64,000 bases of DNA from Ottelia alismoides (Eukaryota; Streptophyta; Magnoliopsida; Alismatales; Hydrocharitaceae): positions 806,001 through 870,000 of the forward strand of contig JAZKJV010000680.1 of assembly GCA_037367405.1 (NCBI GenBank), read 5' to 3'. Shown in pieces: positions 58,979 to 64,000 of the stretch (the stretch's first letter is position 1; every line of letters starts with the position of its first letter). The notes below the pieces were generated by a model that was given only the letters and a program-made list of their open reading frames with translations, did no database searches and was not told the DNA's origin. The translations under genes and the position numbers were made by a program.

Positions 58979-60531
58979 GGGCCCTTTCAAATAGGACTTA
59001 GTCCTTCCATCCTTAAGGAAGGCCAACAATCGTAGCCTTTAAATTCAAATCTAACGGCATCATCAATTTATTTGCCCAAAAGGGCATTTTGGTCATCACT
59101 TTTTGCGTTAATTATGCACACCAATTAATATTTTGAAATACTAAATTTAGCTAGTTTTATTTTTGGTATTTTCACGATATCGTATTTAAATAATATTCAG
59201 TTTTGTTCTGGGCGACATTACGTGGGGCATATGTTTGTATCGTAACACATTTTTTTGTATAATCCATAGTTTCTTTTGTAATGTTTATATGTTCTTTTGT
59301 AGAATTCGTGATTCATTCAAAAAGTCGTCAGTTTTTGTAAATTTTACATGGTTCTTTGTATAATACAATTCATATTCTCAAATAATGTGTGGTTCTTTGT
59401 AACGATTGTTTGGTTTTTGTATAATAAAATTTGTATGGTTTTTTGTAAAAATATGGTAGTTATTCACGCTTATTTGATGATGAAATACAAATCAAATATG
59501 TATAATACTCATCTAAAATGTATAATGCACATCAAATATACAAGATATATCAAAAATTACATTTTTCATTTGCAACCAATTGAAATGTAAAAATACATCA
59601 CAAATATGTATAATAGATATCATAATTGTGTAATACACATCAATTTTTTATAGTAATACATCAATATTGTATCAAACTACGAGTTGTTCTTAATCCAGGA
59701 CTGGGAGCATCACTTTTTTATCGTCGTCGCTTGCATGAAGAAATTCTACGATAGTCACCACCACTCTCGCATAGTCTTTAGACAGATCCCCCACCATCCA
59801 GGTCGGACCGACACGTTGTCGTTGGTGTCTGCATGAAAGAACTTGCCAATGAAGCCACACATGACGTCGCCAACTCCGCATCACGATCAAACAATCCATC
59901 AAAGCTGACGCGAACGGATCGATTTGCGTCGAACCTCGGGGTCGTCGACGCGATCAACAATGAAGAGGGTACAATGCTCACTAATATGTATAAATCCTAC
60001 TGCATATCCTTATCCGCATCTGTCTAAACAAGTTGCAATGGCTAGAGATCCCTATCAATCTTGAATCATAAAACATTAAAAAATTGACATAATTCGAACG
60101 AACACCAAAATGATGTCACCTCATTCTGATAACAATAATCGACATCTGCCCAGCAGTCCTCCCCCATGACGGTGGCGTGGACGGTGTAGCCATGGGAGAT
60201 GAGGATGCAGACAAGGACGGAGACGATGAAGCCGCTGCCGTCGGTCAGACACCGTCTCCATCTCTCTCTCTCTCTCTCTTTCTTTGGTGACATGAATGGC
60301 AAATTAGGAGAGATAGAGGCAACGTTAATGACAAATTAGGAGAGAGTAATTAATGAGGAGATATTTTAGGTGGTTGCAACTATATTTAGATAATGAATAA
60401 TGACCAAAATAGATTTTTGGTTAATTAAATAATATTATTAACATACACTTTTTAATAACTGTCCGATTAAATATGAATGGATGGGATAGTTGGCCTTCCT
60501 TAGAGATGGAAGGACCATGTTCCATTTAAAC
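58979..60531. mobile_element. D2: TIR element with different cargo (Pack-type)
   Basis: The left end is GGGCCCTTTCAAATAGGACT; the right end, read inversely, is TTTAAATGGAACATGGTCC. Arms 58979-59673 and 60345-60531 match D1 (shared landmarks: TTCAAATCTAACGGCATCAT, GACATTACGTGGGGCA, CATCAATATTGTATC; right arm GACCAAAATAG-TTTTTG). The inverted repeats contain inner hairpins CCTTCC...GGAAGG. The cargo 59674-60344 is unrelated to that of D1. No transposase. Confidence 0.7.
59674..60344 (-). pseudogene. Cargo of D2: captured gene fragment(s), minus strand
   Basis: A minus-strand frame at 60302-60066 contains GSGFIVSVLVCILISHGYTV then HATVMGEDCWADVDYCYQNE. About 24 of the first 25 codons from GSGF end in C (two in T), a strong coding signature unlike the AT-rich arms. 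The hydrophobic run followed by an A-T and Cys-containing segment looks like a signal peptide or membrane anchor. A second stretch, 59990-59690, has minus-strand frames IASTTPRFDANRSVRVSFDG and DYARVVVTIVEFLHASDDDK. A CT microsatellite lies at 60260-60282. I do not recognise the gene; two sources may be joined. Confidence 0.5.
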
Positions 60532-60544
60532 ATATATATATATA

Positions 60545-60806
60545 GGGGCCCTTTCAAATAGGATGCAGTCCTTCCTGAGTTCAGGAAGGCCGACCCTTTT
60601 TTGTATAAATCACGAACACTTTAGTAGAATACGTATACAGTTTGTATTATAGGTGCACGTTATAAATACAAAGCCGCATACAAAACTGCGCAATATAATA
60701 CAAACATTAAAACTTCACATTATAATACAAAACTGTATGTGTATTCTACTAAAGTCATCCTGTTTTATACAAAAAAGAGGCTGGCCTTCCTTAGGGATGG
60801 AAGGAC
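60545..60806. mobile_element. D3: foldback MITE with D-family terminus, cut by an LTR
   Basis: It begins GGGGCCCTTTCAAATAGGAT like D1/D2 but is only about 260 bp and nearly palindromic: the left half (TAGTAGAATACG, TACAGTTTGTATTATA) pairs with the right half (TATAATACAAAACTGTA, GTATTCTACTAAAGT, TTTATACAAAAAAGAGG). A hairpin CCTTCCTGA-GT-TCAGGAAGG lies near the left end. The right repeat stops at GGAAGGAC, where LTR sequence begins, so the terminal ~20 bp is displaced beyond the window. Confidence 0.7.
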
Positions 60807-63800
60807 TGATGACACGACCCGATGATCAAGGCAAAGGTGTCTAAATGGTCGTTGCGACCTAGATCACCTGGCTATGTCAATCAAGAAAAATCGAACCACT
60901 AAATAAATCAAAAATCAATCAAGCACGAAGAAGCGGTCCTGCTATGTGTTTAACCTGGTATAGCACCCAGGGTCGAACTCAAGGAGCACGGATTGGCCGA
61001 AGGCCTACGAAGTAGTAAAAACAAATAAAATAAAGAAATAAAATCTTTTTAGTGGTTTTTAATTATTTTTATATTTTTTTGGATTTTTAATATATAAAGA
61101 AAATAAGAAAAGCAAGGAAGAACACAATTCAACAAATTATTTCAAGCACCAAAAATCAACCAAAAATCAAAACAAAAATATTTTTATGTGTTTTATATTT
61201 TTTTATGTTTTTGGTGAATTATTGATAATTTTCTGATGTGTATTTTATTTTCTAAAAATCAAACAGTGGCTAAAAACAGTGGTACTGTCCAGCCAAGCCA
61301 AAAGTCCCTAGATAAAATATCTAAGGGCCTCAAAAGGGCCTGGAGGTAATTTTCCTGTAAAATAGCTAAAACAAGGAAAATTTAGGTACCAATTTTATTA
61401 TTTTTGGATTTTTAATTTATTTAATAGAATTTTTATGGGTTTTTGAGTGTTTTTAAGTTTTTAGTGTTTTTAAGCAATGAAAAATAGCCAAAATTGGCTA
61501 GAAAATCAAACAAACTAAATAAACTGTAGACAATTTTTATAGAATTTTTTAGGAAGTTTTTATATTTTTTGTGAATTTTCAAGTTAAACAGTAACGAAAA
61601 TGAAGGTTTTTGAATTTTTAAAAATAGCAAACAAAATCAGAAATGTCCTCAAAAATCCGTGAAAATCCTACACCATGGCAGGAGCCATGTGTCAAATTCT
61701 CATTGGATTTGGAGGTGATTTGATATTTTTTCAAAAATAAAAAGAGGGTACTGTGCACAGGGACTGAAATGCAAATACCCAAAGTCCTGGGGGTCTCGGT
61801 GCAATTAACCCAACAAAACACGCGCCACGCGCGTGCCTGGGGCACTCAGGGACCTAAATGTAACAAAAATAAGTCTCGAGGGCTTATTGGTAACACGTAC
61901 CAAAAGTCCAGGGGCCTCACTTGTAAATTACCCAAAATAAAACGCACATGCGGAAATAAAGCATTCACAGGGGTATAACTGCAATTAAAATAAACTTTTC
62001 ATTCATGCAATAACATCCAGAACTACAAGGGCATCAACTGCAATTAACCCAAAATATCACGTGGCGAAGCACGTGGCTCACAACAGGCAGGGGTATATAT
62101 GTAATTACACTAAAGTTCAGGGTCCTCTACGCAATTAAACCTAAAACTAAACAACTGACTAAAATATTTACAGGACTAAAATGAAATAAAACTAAAGACT
62201 GGGCCTAAGGGTAAATTACCCATTATTAGGCGGGGGTGCTGGATGCGCGCCACGTGTAGATCAAACGGCCTGCGGCTGGTGGGCGCTCCTGATCGCTCCT
62301 CCTCTGATCGGACGGTGCTGGTAGCTCCAAGGATGGACGACCAAGATCTGAACTGGAGCGAGGGGGAGGCAATCGACGGCGACTGGAGGTCCTGGAAGAA
62401 CAGGTCCCCGGCGAGCTTCGCCGGGCTCGTGCGTGCACTGGGGTCCTCCGGGGAGCCTTCTGAAGGTCGGAGAAGAATCGCGGAAGGCCCCCGCGTCTGC
62501 CGGTGGGCTCCGATGACCGAGCCGAGCTCCGAGGAGCGCTGGCGAGGTCGGCGGAGCTGGGTCTCCTGGCCGGAATGACCAAGCCCTCAGATGGACTCGG
62601 GGGAACCTGCAAAGTGGCTCAGAAGATTCGCGGGTCGAGGGCAAACTGCCTCGACCCAGTTAGGCGGAGCGAAGGTGGCTGGTGCGTCGGGGTGGCGGGC
62701 TCCGGCGAAGGTGGTGGACGGAGGAGCCCGGTTCCCAGCTCCTGTGCGAGCTGGGTTGCGTGAGCGGGTGGAGAACGTACGGCGGAGGAAGGCGAACGTG
62801 AAGGTCGGGTCCGATGGTCGGATGGTGGTCGGAACCGGGGTGAATCGAAAAAGTACGACGGCGAAGCGATTTGGGGGAAAACTGAAATTAGATGAAATGG
62901 CGGAGCTACGGGGTTACCTGGATGATCGGTGAGACTGGGGAAGAGCAGGGGGTGCTCCTGGTCATTGCCTCGAGGGTCGTCTCGGCCCGAGGCTCGAAGC
63001 TCGCTCAGGTGGCGGAGCTACGGCGGCAACGTCGCCGGATCAGTGGATTCCTCCTCCTCTCCTCGCTGCAACAGGTGGAATCGCTTGCTGTCACTCTCGC
63101 GGTCTCTCTGGAGCTCACAGGGAAGGAGGCGAATGACCAAAGATGGAAAGAGAAGGTGGAGGAGCTGCAGCTAAATACGATTAGGGGTCCGAGAAGGAAG
63201 GATCCGGGCAAGCTCAGGAGCGTGCGGATCCCGAGGGAGCGGCTCCGGCGAGGATGTCGGATGCAAGGGGAATGATTCGGACCCGGGGTTCAAGGAGATG
63301 GGTGTCGGGTTGAGCGGGTAATAATTGGAGAAATTGGGTCTGCTGCTCAGACCCGTGGGAAATGGTCCTGGGGGGCTAGTTGACCGGGCGGTCAACATCC
63401 CCAGGACCCAATGGGGTTCGGCCACATGGCTGGATCTTGAGGTGACAAATAGGGGTAGCTAGGGGCCGAATCTGCAAAAACTCCAAACATGAAATATTTT
63501 TATTTTATTTTTTTTCTATTTTTGGTTATTTTTAATTAATTTTTGGAAATAATAATAGGCTATATACATAATATGTACTAGATATAGGTATATACAATAT
63601 ATATAGGGTTTTGATTTTTGATTTTTATATATTATTTTTATACAATTTTATCCTTATTTTATATTTTATTTATTTATAGAATAAAATAAGGAGTAAAAAG
63701 GTATTTTTATTTTATTTTTTTTTATTTATGTACATAGGTAAATAAATAGATATATACATATATATACATGGTATATGTACAATGTATTTTTGTATTTTTG

Positions 63801-64000
63801 ATTTTTCTATTTTTATTTTGTTTTGATTTTAATTGTTTTTATTTTATTTATTTACAACATGTAATATAGACTATTTACAAAAATTATAAAAATTACTTTT
63901 ATATATTTACACAGCTAAATAAATATATAGGTGTGGTTTATGTACATGATGAAAGGAGGTATTTTTGATCTTTTTTGGATTTTTAACTTTTTATTTTGTT
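60807..64000 (-). mobile_element. Athila LTR (3' LTR or solo), cut by window end
   Basis: It starts TGATGACACGACCCG and follows the E1 LTR closely: GTCGTTGCGACCTAG near 60840, GGTATAGCACCCAGGGTCGAACTC near 60957, AT-rich 61020-61700, GC-rich island 62220-63480, AT-rich end. No PBS adjoins its left edge (D3 lies there), so in the minus orientation it is a 3' LTR or a solo LTR. The island has several overlapping frames of 80-128 codons on both strands without recognisable domains; I do not call them genes. Confidence 0.8.
63379..63396. promoter_or_regulatory. Inverted W-box pair in the last Athila LTR
   Basis: GTTGACC-GGGC-GGTCAAC is nested in an outer stem GTCCTGGGG...CCCCAGGAC (63365-63407), giving a long imperfect palindrome at the border of the GC island. 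Confidence 0.6.

Noticed and set aside
62226..63275. Overlapping frames up to 128 aa in the last LTR as genes
   Set aside because: High GC in the LTR island opens frames on both strands at once; no domain is recognisable and equivalent islands in sister LTRs do not keep the same frames.
1..64000. tRNA, rRNA, or organelle-derived segments
   Set aside because: No cloverleaf-type sequences, rRNA landmarks or plastid/mitochondrial gene sequences were recognised on reading; PBS matches to tRNA ends are short and adjoin LTRs.

Overview
This window looks like intergenic heterochromatin from a large plant nuclear genome, probably a monocot. That guess rests on Athila- and Tekay-type retrotransposons and on C-biased third codon positions in one captured fragment; the species cannot be told. 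I find no intact host gene, tRNA, rRNA or CRISPR array. Almost all of the sequence is nested, mostly decayed transposable elements.

Layout. 1-2629: 3' part of a long plus-strand LTR (Tekay/Del-like), abutting a broken integrase. 2630-16099: a decayed minus-strand Ty3/gypsy Athila element (E1) with integrase, RNase H, RT, protease and gag remnants, a tRNA-Asp-type PBS and a 3.3-kb 5' LTR. Its gag is split by a 2.6-kb solo LTR of another family (L1) with a GTAGA target-site duplication (TSD). 16100-17501: an Athila-type LTR fragment. 17502-30766: a complete but non-autonomous minus-strand Athila relative (E2) with two 3.7-kb LTRs, PBS, PPT and only a gag-protease pseudogene. 30777-about 40700: the 3' half of a third element (E3), whose LTR carries a piece of a CACTA transposon.

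40700-50611: the 5' end of an L1-family element with a Ty1/copia-type PBS. Its LTR carries two independent insertions 8 bp apart: a 2.5-kb copia-type element with both LTRs, PBS, PPT and a CTTTA TSD (42647-45146), and a plus-strand solo Athila LTR (45160-48318). 50612-51814: unclassified DNA with a cluster of short related hairpins. 51815-57346: a non-autonomous CACTA element with CACTA...TAGTG ends and a CAC TSD; its right 3.9 kb, plus 20 bp of flank, recurs inside the E3 LTR. 57493-60806: three tandem elements with related terminal inverted repeats. Two share both arms but carry different GC-rich inserts (Pack-type); the third is a foldback element cut by an Athila LTR that runs from 60807 off the window end.

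Functional signals are those of the elements: LTR TATA boxes, PBSs, PPTs, and paired inverted W-box motifs (GTTGACC/GGTCAAC) in most Athila LTRs. Best leads: the Pack-type pair with a shared left cargo breakpoint, the CACTA copy that moved with flanking DNA, the hairpin arrays resembling PPTs in E2 and E3, and the inverted W-box pairs.
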